From Rohdeia mirabilis (GTDB lineage: Bacteria; Planctomycetota; UBA1135; GCA-002686595): a stretch of DNA of 64,000 bases. The notes under the pieces were generated by a model. It made no database searches and had not been told where the DNA came from. It worked only from the letters and a program-made list of their open reading frames with translations. Positions 43,724-53,421 of the stretch are shown here, piece after piece. The stretch's first letter is position 1, and the number at the start of each line of letters is the position of its first letter. The stretch covers positions 2,418,001-2,482,000 of the forward strand of contig CP036290.1 in NCBI GenBank assembly GCA_007750655.1, written 5' to 3'. Both the position numbers and the translations under genes were made by a program.

Positions 43724-45106
43724 ATGTCCGATTCCCCGCCCCCGGCCAGCAGCGCGCTGCTGGCCAAGATCCAGGAGCTCATGCTGCCGTTGCTCCTCGG
43801 AGTGGTGGCGGCGTTGCTCGTCGCGAACCTCTTCCCGGAGACCTACGCGGCGATCTTGCACCTGACTCCGTTCGGGCACGGCGTGGAGCTGCACGGACAC
43901 CCCGTCGATCTCAAGTTCCTGATCGACGACGTGTTCATGGTCCTGTTCTTCGGGATCGCGGCCAAGGAGATCGCTCACTCGGCTCTTCCGGGGGGCAGTC
44001 TCAACCCGCCGTCGAAGGCGCTGACGCCTCTCCTGGCCACGGTGGGCGGCGTGCTCGTGCCGGTGATCGTCTACTTCGGCGCCGGCTACGCCCTCTACCG
44101 ATTCGGGGCGTTCGACGAGCTGATGCGGATCTACGCCATCGAGCGCGCGCCGGGAGCCCTGGACCCGTCCTTCGGAGTGATCGCGATCGGGTGGGGCATC
44201 CCGACGGCGACCGACATCGCCTTGGCCTGGCTCGTGGCGCGCCAGGTGTTCGGACGCGGGCGCGCGCCGGTCAAGTTCCTGCTGCTGCTCGCCGTGGGGG
44301 ACGACGCGATCGGCCTGGTCATCATCGCCGTGGTCTATCCGGACCCCGCCCTGCCGGTCCAGCCGCTGTGGCTGGCGCTGGTCGCGGCGGCGGCTCTCGT
44401 CAGCTGGTGGCTGCGCCGACGCGGCGTGCGGCGCTGGTGGCTGTACGTCCTTCTGGGCGGTCCACTGGCCTGGATCGGCTTGTTCAACGCGCACGTCCAT
44501 CCCGCTCTGGCTCTGTGCGCCGTCGTTCCGTTCCTGCCCGGACCTTCGCCGCGCGCGCTGGCCGACGAGGACGATCCGGTGGAGCAGCTGGTGGGGGATC
44601 CACACCGCCACTCGCCGCTCGACGACTTCGAGCACACGCTCAAGCCGTTCGTGGACTTCGGTCTCTTCTTCTTCGCCTTCGCGAACGCCGGGGTCCAGAT
44701 GTCGAGTTTCGGATGGCTGAGCATCCTGATCGCCGGCTCCCTGATCGGGGGCAAGATCATCGGCGTCCCGCTCTTCGTCTTCGGTGCGCGCCTCATGGGC
44801 CTGCGCCTTCCCGACGGCATGGGCCTGCGCGAAGTGGTGCTCGCCGGGTACGTCGCGGGTCTGGGGCTCACGGTGGCGCTCTTCGTGGCGACCCAGGCCT
44901 ACCCCGTGCGGATCTTCGGACCCGAGCTCCAGGGTGAGGCCAAGATGGGTGCGCTCCTGACGCTGGTCGTCGGAATGACGGCGATCCCCTTGGCGCGCGC
45001 CATCGGGGTCCGCAAGCTGTCGGCGGACGGAACGCACACCGCGACTTCCACCACCGATGCCGCGCGAGCGGACGGGCCCGCCGTCGTGGAAGGGTCCAAG
45101 ACCTGA
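43724..45106 (+). CDS. nhaA: NhaA-family Na+/H+ antiporter
   Basis: A 460-aa NhaA-type antiporter that expels Na+ in exchange for protons. The key residues of E. coli NhaA are conserved: TATDIALA (D164, equivalent to D133) and the ion-binding pair GDD (D193-D194, equivalent to D163-D164). KPFVDFGLFFFAFANAGV matches the lysine helix (K300 region). Eleven to twelve membrane helices. The C-terminal 40 residues are polar. ATG 43724 gives a short cytoplasmic N-terminus. ptsN starts 2 bp after its stop, so the two are certainly co-transcribed. Confidence 0.92.
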   Translation: MSDSPPPASSALLAKIQELMLPLLLGVVAALLVANLFPETYAAILHLTPFGHGVELHGHPVDLKFLIDDVFMVLFFGIAAKEIAHSALPGGSLNPPSKALTPLLATVGGVLVPVIVYFGAGYALYRFGAFDELMRIYAIERAPGALDPSFGVIAIGWGIPTATDIALAWLVARQVFGRGRAPVKFLLLLAVGDDAIGLVIIAVVYPDPALPVQPLWLALVAAAALVSWWLRRRGVRRWWLYVLLGGPLAWIGLFNAHVHPALALCAVVPFLPGPSPRALADEDDPVEQLVGDPHRHSPLDDFEHTLKPFVDFGLFFFAFANAGVQMSSFGWLSILIAGSLIGGKIIGVPLFVFGARLMGLRLPDGMGLREVVLAGYVAGLGLTVALFVATQAYPVRIFGPELQGEAKMGALLTLVVGMTAIPLARAIGVRKLSADGTHTATSTTDAARADGPAVVEGSKT

Positions 45107-45108
45107 CC

Positions 45109-45588
45109 ATGCTGACACGCTTCACCGATCTGCTCTCGGACGACGACGTGGTGCTTCCGCTCGTCGCGAAGGACAAGTGGGACGCGATCGAGGTCCTGCT
45201 CCGGCACATCGATGCCGCGGGGCACGTCCCCGCGGGACAGCTCGGGGCCTACCGCGAGGCCGTTCTGGCGCGCGAGCGCTCGATGTCCACCGGCATGGAG
45301 CGCGGCATAGCGATCCCGCACGCCGCGGTGGACGGGCTCGATCGGTTGGTCGGAGCCTTCGGCGTGGTGAAGTCGAGCACCGGGCTCGCGTTCGACGCCA
45401 TCGACGCCCAGCCCACCACGATGGTGGTGCTGCTGCTCGTGCCGCGGAACCAGAAGCTCCAGCACATCAGTACGCTGGCCGACATCGCGCGCCTGTTGTC
45501 GCGCGAAGAGGTGCGCGACGCGATCGTCGAGTGCGCCGAGCCCGCCGGGGTGTGGCGCGTTCTCGCGAGCGCCGAGAACGGCGACTGA
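45109..45588 (+). CDS. ptsN: PTS IIA-like regulatory protein, PtsN type
   Basis: A 159-aa EIIA domain of the nitrogen-PTS / fructose class. The phosphorylatable histidine is H71 in RGIAIPHAAVDGL. MVVLLLVPRNQKLQHISTLADIARLL is the family's second landmark. Such proteins commonly regulate transporters and kinases by their phosphorylation state. Lying 2 bp after nhaA, it may control that antiporter; this is inference. No EI or HPr genes are in the window. Confidence 0.9.
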   Translation: MLTRFTDLLSDDDVVLPLVAKDKWDAIEVLLRHIDAAGHVPAGQLGAYREAVLARERSMSTGMERGIAIPHAAVDGLDRLVGAFGVVKSSTGLAFDAIDAQPTTMVVLLLVPRNQKLQHISTLADIARLLSREEVRDAIVECAEPAGVWRVLASAENGD

Positions 45589-45621
45589 CCGAACGCCGAG
45601 CGCGTGCGACGTCTTGGGGGC

Positions 45622-45647
45622 TCGTCCGCGTGGGTCGTCCGCGTGGG
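45622..45647. repeat. 13-bp perfect tandem duplication
   Basis: TCGTCCGCGTGGG occurs twice head to tail (45622-45634, 45635-45647) in the 94-bp gap between the convergent ptsN and TsaC-fusion genes. Confidence 0.8.
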
Positions 45648-45682
45648 CCGCGTCCGGGTGAGGTCGTTCGCGCGTTCGGAGC

Positions 45683-46783
45683 TCAGACCCAGTCGGCGAG
45701 ACGCAGGTCGAGCGCGGCTTCGATCTGCTCCGCGCAGGCGCGGTAGTCGAGCAGCGAGCCGCCGACCGGATCGGCCACGTCCGACCCGCGCGGGTCGAGG
45801 AGCGCGACCCGTTCGGCCAGCCGCGGAGGCAGGGCGCCGACGATGGCTTGCACGTGGCTGCGCGTGAGTCCGTAGATCTCGTCGAACGTGGACAGGGCCT
45901 CGGGGGCGGCGTGCGTCGACCCATGCCGCGAGAGATCGAGTCCGCGCTCGGACATGGTGGTGACCGCGTGGGCAGAGGCCGGTGCTCCGGGCGCCGCGAA
46001 CACGCCGAAGCTCGCGACCGCGAAACCGAGTTCGCCGAGGTCGCCTGCGGCACCGATGCCGAGAGCGCGGCGCAGCTTGTCCGCGGCCAGCGTCTCGGCC
46101 ATGGGGCTGCGGCACGTGTTCCCGGTGCACACGAACGCGATGCGTCGGCCGGCGGTGCGCACCAGCTCGACGCGGGAGAGGAGGCCTTCGCGCAGCACCT
46201 CGAATCGCCCCGTTCCGATCGCCAGGACCGTCGACGCTTCGCCGGAGCGCGCCGTTCCACCGTCGCCCAGGCCCGCGAGCTCGGCGCCGAACTCCGCAGC
46301 CACCGACGCGGCGTCGAGCAGCGGCGCTGCGCCGGACCGGTTCGCGCTGCTGACGACCACGGGGAACGGGCACGCGGCGAGCAGCGCGCGCGCGCCGCCG
46401 TGGGCCGGGACGCGCACGCCGCTGCCCGCTGCGCTCGCGAGCGGCTCGAGGCCCTCCGGGGCACCGTCCAGGACCATGGTCAACGGACCCGGCCAGTAGC
46501 GCGCGGCCAGTCGCCTGGCGCGGGCCGTGAACCCCGACCAGTCCGCCAGCGCGCCCGCATCGGGTACGTGCCAGGTCAAGGCGCGCTGCTGCGCCGACCC
46601 CTTCGTCGCGAGGAGTCGCTTCACCGCGGCCTCGTCGTCCGCGCGCACCGCGAGGCCGTAGACCGTCTCGGTCGGGATGCCGACGACTCCGCCCGTGGCC
46701 AACGCGGTCACGAGTGCGCGGACCACATCCGGATCGATCGGTCCGGTGTCGGGGAGGGGGACGGGCTCGATGGCGTCGGGCAT
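45683..46783 (-). CDS. Fusion of TsaC/Sua5 and YwlE-type phosphatase
   Basis: A 366-aa two-domain protein. Residues about 15-205 are a TsaC/Sua5/YrdC domain (PTETVYGLAVRADDEAAV at 37-54, SSANRSG at 145-151), which makes threonylcarbamoyl-AMP for the t6A37 tRNA modification. Residues about 212-366 are a low-molecular-weight phosphatase: the P-loop CTGNTCRS has nucleophile C219 and R225, and ADPVGGSLLDY gives the general acid D338. T223 matches the threonine that in YwlE selects phosphoarginine over phosphotyrosine. The TsaC lysine-arginine segment reads KGSAQQR and departs from the usual KGRP. In Bacillus the separate genes ywlC and ywlE are close neighbours. The ATG at 46783 begins the first domain directly. 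Confidence 0.88.
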   Translation of the reverse strand: MPDAIEPVPLPDTGPIDPDVVRALVTALATGGVVGIPTETVYGLAVRADDEAAVKRLLATKGSAQQRALTWHVPDAGALADWSGFTARARRLAARYWPGPLTMVLDGAPEGLEPLASAAGSGVRVPAHGGARALLAACPFPVVVSSANRSGAAPLLDAASVAAEFGAELAGLGDGGTARSGEASTVLAIGTGRFEVLREGLLSRVELVRTAGRRIAFVCTGNTCRSPMAETLAADKLRRALGIGAAGDLGELGFAVASFGVFAAPGAPASAHAVTTMSERGLDLSRHGSTHAAPEALSTFDEIYGLTRSHVQAIVGALPPRLAERVALLDPRGSDVADPVGGSLLDYRACAEQIEAALDLRLADWV

Positions 46784-46918
46784 GGGGGCTGCCGGGCAGT
46801 GACTTCGAGTGAGCGCGGTCGTCGGCGCGAACGACTTCGATGACGACGACGTCGGTCCCAGATCCTCGGTACCTCGGTCCAGGAGCCCGCGAACCGAAGG
46901 TGCGCCGCCGTGGACGCG

Positions 46919-46924
46919 TAGACT
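46919..46924 (+). promoter_or_regulatory. -10-like TAGACT before the histidine kinase gene
   Basis: TAGACT is identical to the element before eboA. It would start transcription near 46932, about 30 nt before ATG 46961 and 11 nt before an in-frame GTG at 46943. Confidence 0.4.
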
Positions 46925-46960
46925 ACGCTCTCGGCAGCGTCCGTGAGGCGCGACGCGACC

Positions 46961-47779
46961 ATGGTCACCGCCAGCGAGAACGACGAACGCAGCGGCGCCG
47001 AGCGCCCTCCGGAGCCCGACCCCGAGCGGGAGCGCCTCAAGTTCCTGGCGCGACTGGCGGGCGGTCTGGCCCACGAGATCAAGAACCCGCTCTCGACCAT
47101 GTCGATCAACCTGACCCTGCTCGAGGAGGACCTCGATCGCGCGGCGGCCACGGGCGGCGCTCCGGCGGGGCCGCGCGAGGCACGCATCTCCAAGCGCGTG
47201 ACCACGCTCAAGCGCGAGGTCGAGCGTCTCGAGGGGATCGTGCGCGAGTTCCTCGCGTTCGCGCGCCGGAGCGAGGTCAACCGCTCGCCGCTCGACCTCG
47301 GTCACCTGGTTCAGGACACGGCCGACTTCGTTGAGCCCGAGAACGACTCCGCCGGAATCCGTCAGCACGTCGACATCGAGCCCGGCTTGCCGCTCGTGCT
47401 CGTCGATGCCGGCCAGATCCGGCAGGCGCTCATGAACCTGTTCGTCAACGCGCGCGAAGCGATGCCGGACGGCGGCGAACTGTTGGTGCGGGTCCAGCGC
47501 GTCGGGAAGGACGCGATCGTCTCCGTCACGGACACAGGAGTCGGCATGTCGCCCGAGCAGATGGAGCGCTGCTTCGACGTCTACTGGTCGAACAAGAAGG
47601 GGGGGACGGGTCTCGGACTCGCCACCACGCGGCACATCGTCGAGGACCATGGCGGGCGGATGCGCGTGGTCTCCGAGCCTGGGCGCGGGACGTCGTTCGA
47701 CTTCACGCTCCCACTCGCCGTCGAGTTGACGCGCGGTGCGGAGTCGTCTTCTTCGGCGTCCAGCACAGGACAGGCGTGA
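46961..47779 (+). CDS. NtrB-like soluble sensor histidine kinase
   Basis: A 272-aa cytoplasmic histidine kinase with no membrane or recognisable sensory domain. The H-box is GGLAHEIKNPL (H38), the N-box NLFVNAREAM (N163), G1 DTGVGM (191-196) and G2 GTGLGL (215-220). The N-terminal 25 residues are polar. It phosphorylates a partner regulator, surely the sigma-54 activator that follows with a GTGA overlap (47776-47779). The input must come through a protein partner or the dimer interface. The GTG at 46943 is an alternative start. Confidence 0.88.
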   Translation: MVTASENDERSGAERPPEPDPERERLKFLARLAGGLAHEIKNPLSTMSINLTLLEEDLDRAAATGGAPAGPREARISKRVTTLKREVERLEGIVREFLAFARRSEVNRSPLDLGHLVQDTADFVEPENDSAGIRQHVDIEPGLPLVLVDAGQIRQALMNLFVNAREAMPDGGELLVRVQRVGKDAIVSVTDTGVGMSPEQMERCFDVYWSNKKGGTGLGLATTRHIVEDHGGRMRVVSEPGRGTSFDFTLPLAVELTRGAESSSSASSTGQA

Positions 47780-49152
47780 GTGACGCAGCGACGGAACCCG
47801 TCCTCGGTGCCGTGCTCGTGGTCGACGACGACCAGGGGCACGCCGAGGCTCTGGCCGAGGGACTCGAGATGGACGGCTACCAGTGCACGCTCGCGCACGA
47901 CGGGCGGACGGCCATCGAGACGATGGGCAGCCGCGCGTTCGACGCGATCCTGACCGACCTGGTGATGAAGGGGGTCGACGGCCTCGAGGTGCTCGAGCAC
48001 GCCGCCCGCCTTCAGCCGGAGGCCGCCGTCCTGCTCGTCACCGGCCACGGATCGGTGGAGACCGCCGTCGACGCGATGCGGCGCGGCGCGTCGGACTACA
48101 TCGAGAAGCCGGTGCGGCTGTCGGAGCTGCGGACGCGCCTCGAGCGCGCGCTCGAGACGCGCCGGCTGCGGCGCGACAACCGCGAGCTGCGCGCCCAGTT
48201 GGACGAGCGCTACGGCCTCGAGGGACTCGTCGGAAACTCGCCCGCGATGAAGCGCGTGTTCGACGTGCTCAAGCAGGTCAGTCCGACCACGGCCACCGTC
48301 CTGGTCCTGGGCGAGAGCGGAACGGGCAAGGAGCTGGTGGCGCGCGCCATCCACAACAACAGCCCGCGCAAGGACCGCCGCTTCGTCGCCATGAACTGCG
48401 CCGCACTCAGCGAGGGACTGATCGAGAGCGAGCTGTTCGGTCACGTGAAGGGCGCCTTCACGGGAGCCTTCGCTGCGAGCGAGGGCCGCATGGTCTACGC
48501 CGACGGCGGCACGCTCTTCCTCGACGAGGTGGGGGACATGCCGCTCGACACCCAGGCCAAGCTCCTGCGCGCGCTCGAACTGCGCGAGGTGCAGCCGGTG
48601 GGCGGCAACCAGGTCAAGAAGGTCGACATCCGCCTCGTGGCGGCCACGAACCAGAGACTCGAGGAGCGCGTGAAGGCCGGCAAGTTCCGCGAGGACCTGC
48701 TCTACCGCCTCAAGGTCGTCACCCTCGACCTGCCGCCCCTGCGCGAACGGGCCGGCGACATCCCGCTGCTCGTCGACCACTTCCTGGTCGAGCTGACCAA
48801 GGCACACGGGCGCGAGATCCGCGGCATCACTCCCAAGGCCCGTGCGGTGCTGATGGGTTACGGCTGGCCGGGAAACGTGCGGGAGCTGCGCAACGCGGTC
48901 GAGAACATGGTGCTCCTGGCGCGCAGCGACGTCATCGACGTGGACGACGTGCCCGAGCCGATCCGCTCGGCGCCGCGGACGCCGGCCGGTGGCGGGACCG
49001 AATCCCTGGCGGGGCGCTCGCTGAAGGAGGTCGAGCGCGAGCTGATCGAGGCGAATCTGGCGTTCGCCGAAGGCAACCGGCAGAAGGCCGCCGGGATCCT
49101 GGGGATCGGGGAGCGGACCCTCTACCGCAAGATCCGCGAGTACGGCCTCTGA
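47776..49152 (+). CDS. NtrC/AtoC-type sigma-54 activator
   Basis: A 458-aa response regulator. The receiver domain has D61 (ILTDLVMKG) as phospho-acceptor and K111. The AAA+ domain has Walker A GESGTGKE (179-186), an intact GAFTGA loop (226-231) for contact with sigma-54, Walker B GGTLFLDEVG, and the arginine-finger region. The C-terminus is a Fis-type helix-turn-helix (ANLAFAEGNRQKAAGILGIGERTLYRKI). The GTG overlaps the kinase stop. The next gene is dnaK, 346 bp away on the same strand, with a sigma-54-like promoter and paired inverted repeats in between, so dnaK is a plausible target. Confidence 0.93.
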   Translation: MSDAATEPVLGAVLVVDDDQGHAEALAEGLEMDGYQCTLAHDGRTAIETMGSRAFDAILTDLVMKGVDGLEVLEHAARLQPEAAVLLVTGHGSVETAVDAMRRGASDYIEKPVRLSELRTRLERALETRRLRRDNRELRAQLDERYGLEGLVGNSPAMKRVFDVLKQVSPTTATVLVLGESGTGKELVARAIHNNSPRKDRRFVAMNCAALSEGLIESELFGHVKGAFTGAFAASEGRMVYADGGTLFLDEVGDMPLDTQAKLLRALELREVQPVGGNQVKKVDIRLVAATNQRLEERVKAGKFREDLLYRLKVVTLDLPPLRERAGDIPLLVDHFLVELTKAHGREIRGITPKARAVLMGYGWPGNVRELRNAVENMVLLARSDVIDVDDVPEPIRSAPRTPAGGGTESLAGRSLKEVERELIEANLAFAEGNRQKAAGILGIGERTLYRKIREYGL

Positions 49153-49177
49153 GAGTGCTGGTCCCGCTCGTTGGTGA

Positions 49178-51415
<2,238 letters not shown>

Positions 51416-51448
51416 GCGAGCCCCCGGCGGCGGACACGCTTCCCGTGC

Positions 51449-51466
51449 ACACCGTCAAGACGGTGT
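51449..51466. terminator. Short hairpin after dnaK
   Basis: ACACCGTC-AA-GACGGTGT, an 8-bp complementary pair (effective loop of four), 33 bp after the dnaK stop. No T-tract. Confidence 0.5.
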
Positions 51467-51639
51467 ACGCGAGGAGTGGCCGCTCCGGATGCCGAGCGAG
51501 CCACTGCCGAGAGGCTGTGCGAGGGGCGCGGACCGCAGGGTTCGCGCCCCACGCGCGTTTCGACGGACACCGTCGTGACTCCCGTGCGGCGAGCGCTCGG
51601 ACGTGTCTCGCACTGTCGTGGACGGGCTGGTCGAGCCGG

Positions 51640-51645
51640 TAGAGT
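51640..51645 (+). promoter_or_regulatory. -10-like TAGAGT, leaderless start of the sulfatase-fold gene
   Basis: TAGAGT ends 7 nt before the ATG at 51653, the same geometry as the elements before eboA, msrA and the rhomboid gene. Confidence 0.45.
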
Positions 51646-51652
51646 GGGGGCG

Positions 51653-53206
51653 ATGGAGCGCGCAGGAACGCAACCGACCCGACGACCGCCTCGGCGACAG
51701 CTCCTGTCCCAGGTCGCGCGCCTGCGTCCGCTGTTCGCGTGCGCGCTGGCCCTGGGCCTGTGCGCGGCCTGCGACGACGGGGGGAGCGCCCTTGGCGGCG
51801 GAGCCGATGCCGCCCGCCATGGGCCTCGACGGGTGCTCGTGGTCGTGGTCGACACGTTGCGGGCCGACTTCCTGGCCGCACCCGACGGGAGCGCCCGGAC
51901 GACGGACGCTCCGCGATTCTTCGAACGCTTCGCCGCCCGAGCGCTCGACTTCACCCACGCGCGCGCCGCGTCGTCGTGGACCGCGCCCTCGACCGCGACC
52001 ATCTTCACCGGCCTCGTCCCGGTCCAACACGGCGTGCGTCGCGGTCGCATGGCGGCCCTGGCGGGCAGCGACGGCACGCTCGAGGTGGACCGCATCCCGC
52101 GCGCGATCGACACGCTGCCGATGCTGGCGGCCGACGCGGGCTACGCGACCTTCGGTGTCGCTGCCAACCCGAACCTGTCGGTCGAGCAGGGCTTCGCGCG
52201 CGGCTTCGACCACTTCGAGAACACCAGCGCGACGACGCTCGAAGCGGCGGGTCTCATCGATCGGCTGCTCGACTGGCGCACGGAGCTCGAGAGCGCGCCG
52301 CAGGCCTTCGTGTACCTGCACTTCATGGACCCGCACGGTCCGTACCACCTGCGCGAGGAGTTCCTGCGGCCGCACGAACAGCTCGCGCCAGCGACGCGCG
52401 CCGCGCTCGACGCGTACCTTGCGAGCGAAGAGGGAGCCAGCCACCTGCTCGAAGGTCGTGTGCCCTCGTTCACGGCGACCCTCGTCACGCGCGAGACGGG
52501 TCTCTCGCGCGCGCAGGCCCTCGAGGTCCTGCGCGCCTGCTACCGCAGCGAGATCGCCTACCTCGAGCAGCAGCTCGACCGGCTGTGGCGCGAACTCGGG
52601 ATCGACGACGAGTGGTTCGTGGCCCTGACCGCCGACCACGGCGAGGAGTTCGGCGAGCACGGTGCAGTGGGGCACCCGTACGAGCTGTACGACGAGCTCC
52701 TGCGCGTGCCGCTGCTCGTCGCTCCGCACGCGGACGGTTGGGACGAGGTTCCGCGGGAGGACGCGCGTCCGGCCACCCACGCCGATCTCGTGGCGACGCT
52801 GCGCGAGGTCCTCGGCGCCGACCCCGACCCGCGCGTGCTCGGCAGCTCCCTGCTCGCGCCCCCTGTTGCGGGACGGCCCTGGTCGGGCGCGCAGTTCGCG
52901 TCGCGCACGTCGATGACGGATCCCGGGCGCAAGCGCTCGATCGTCCGCGACGAGGTCAAGCTGGTGGTGGATGCGCGGAACGGCATCGCGCGGCTGTTCG
53001 ACCTGGTGGCGGATCCGCTGGAGCGGACCAACCTGGCCGCCGAACGACTGGAGCTGTCCGAGGCGCTGTTCGACGAGCTCGAAGCGTTCGAGGCCACGGC
53101 GCCGCGCCTCGAACCCGAGCGCTACGTGGGCGATCAGACCGCCGCGGACGCCGAACTGCTGCGTTGGCTCGGCTACCTCCAGGACGGCCCGAAGAGCGAC
53201 GACTGA
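51653..53206 (+). CDS. Sulfatase-fold hydrolase lipoprotein lacking the FGly motif
   Basis: A 517-aa exported protein of the alkaline-phosphatase superfamily. The signal peptide ends LGLCAAC (C40, weak lipobox). Metal ligands are D67 (VVVDTLRAD) and the TADHGEEFGEHG block. The position of the sulfatase C/S-x-P-x-R motif reads T110-A-P-S-T in SSWTAPSTATIFTG. There is therefore no cysteine or serine for formylglycine and no arginine. A threonine nucleophile as in LtaS-type phosphoglycerol transferases or phosphodiesterases is more likely than sulfatase activity. LHFMDPHGPYHL carries further conserved residues. ATG 51653 is supported by the -10-like element 7 nt upstream. Confidence 0.8.
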   Translation: MERAGTQPTRRPPRRQLLSQVARLRPLFACALALGLCAACDDGGSALGGGADAARHGPRRVLVVVVDTLRADFLAAPDGSARTTDAPRFFERFAARALDFTHARAASSWTAPSTATIFTGLVPVQHGVRRGRMAALAGSDGTLEVDRIPRAIDTLPMLAADAGYATFGVAANPNLSVEQGFARGFDHFENTSATTLEAAGLIDRLLDWRTELESAPQAFVYLHFMDPHGPYHLREEFLRPHEQLAPATRAALDAYLASEEGASHLLEGRVPSFTATLVTRETGLSRAQALEVLRACYRSEIAYLEQQLDRLWRELGIDDEWFVALTADHGEEFGEHGAVGHPYELYDELLRVPLLVAPHADGWDEVPREDARPATHADLVATLREVLGADPDPRVLGSSLLAPPVAGRPWSGAQFASRTSMTDPGRKRSIVRDEVKLVVDARNGIARLFDLVADPLERTNLAAERLELSEALFDELEAFEATAPRLEPERYVGDQTAADAELLRWLGYLQDGPKSDD

Positions 53207-53233
53207 GGCCGGTGCTCGAGTGCGGTCGAGAAA

Positions 53234-53255
53234 CCCGATCGAACCGCGGATCGGG
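53234..53255. terminator. 7-bp hairpin after the sulfatase-fold gene
   Basis: CCCGATC (53234-53240), 8-nt loop, GATCGGG (53249-53255), 27 bp after the stop at 53206. Weak on its own. Confidence 0.35.
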
Positions 53256-53280
53256 CGCTCGCGTCGGCGGTGACCGAGGC

Positions 53281-53286
53281 TACCTT
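53281..53286 (+). promoter_or_regulatory. -10-like TACCTT before the ABC operon
   Basis: TACCTT lies 136 nt before the GTG at 53422, giving a leader of about 128 nt. No clear -35. Confidence 0.25.
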
Positions 53287-53421
53287 TCGGGCTAGGCGGA
53301 GCGCTCGCGACCGCAGCGACGAGCACCCTCCCGAACACCGCGGATTCGGCCGGCGCGCAGGCCGTCTTCCGCTCCCCGTCGCGCTCCCGACGACCCCCAG
53401 AGCCGAGACCGACGAACCCTC

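Noticed and set aside
49153..49160. GAGTGCTG as a CIRCE half-site before dnaK
   Set aside because: No matching TTAGCACTC half lies at the nine-base spacing, and the copy sits directly at the end of the activator gene.
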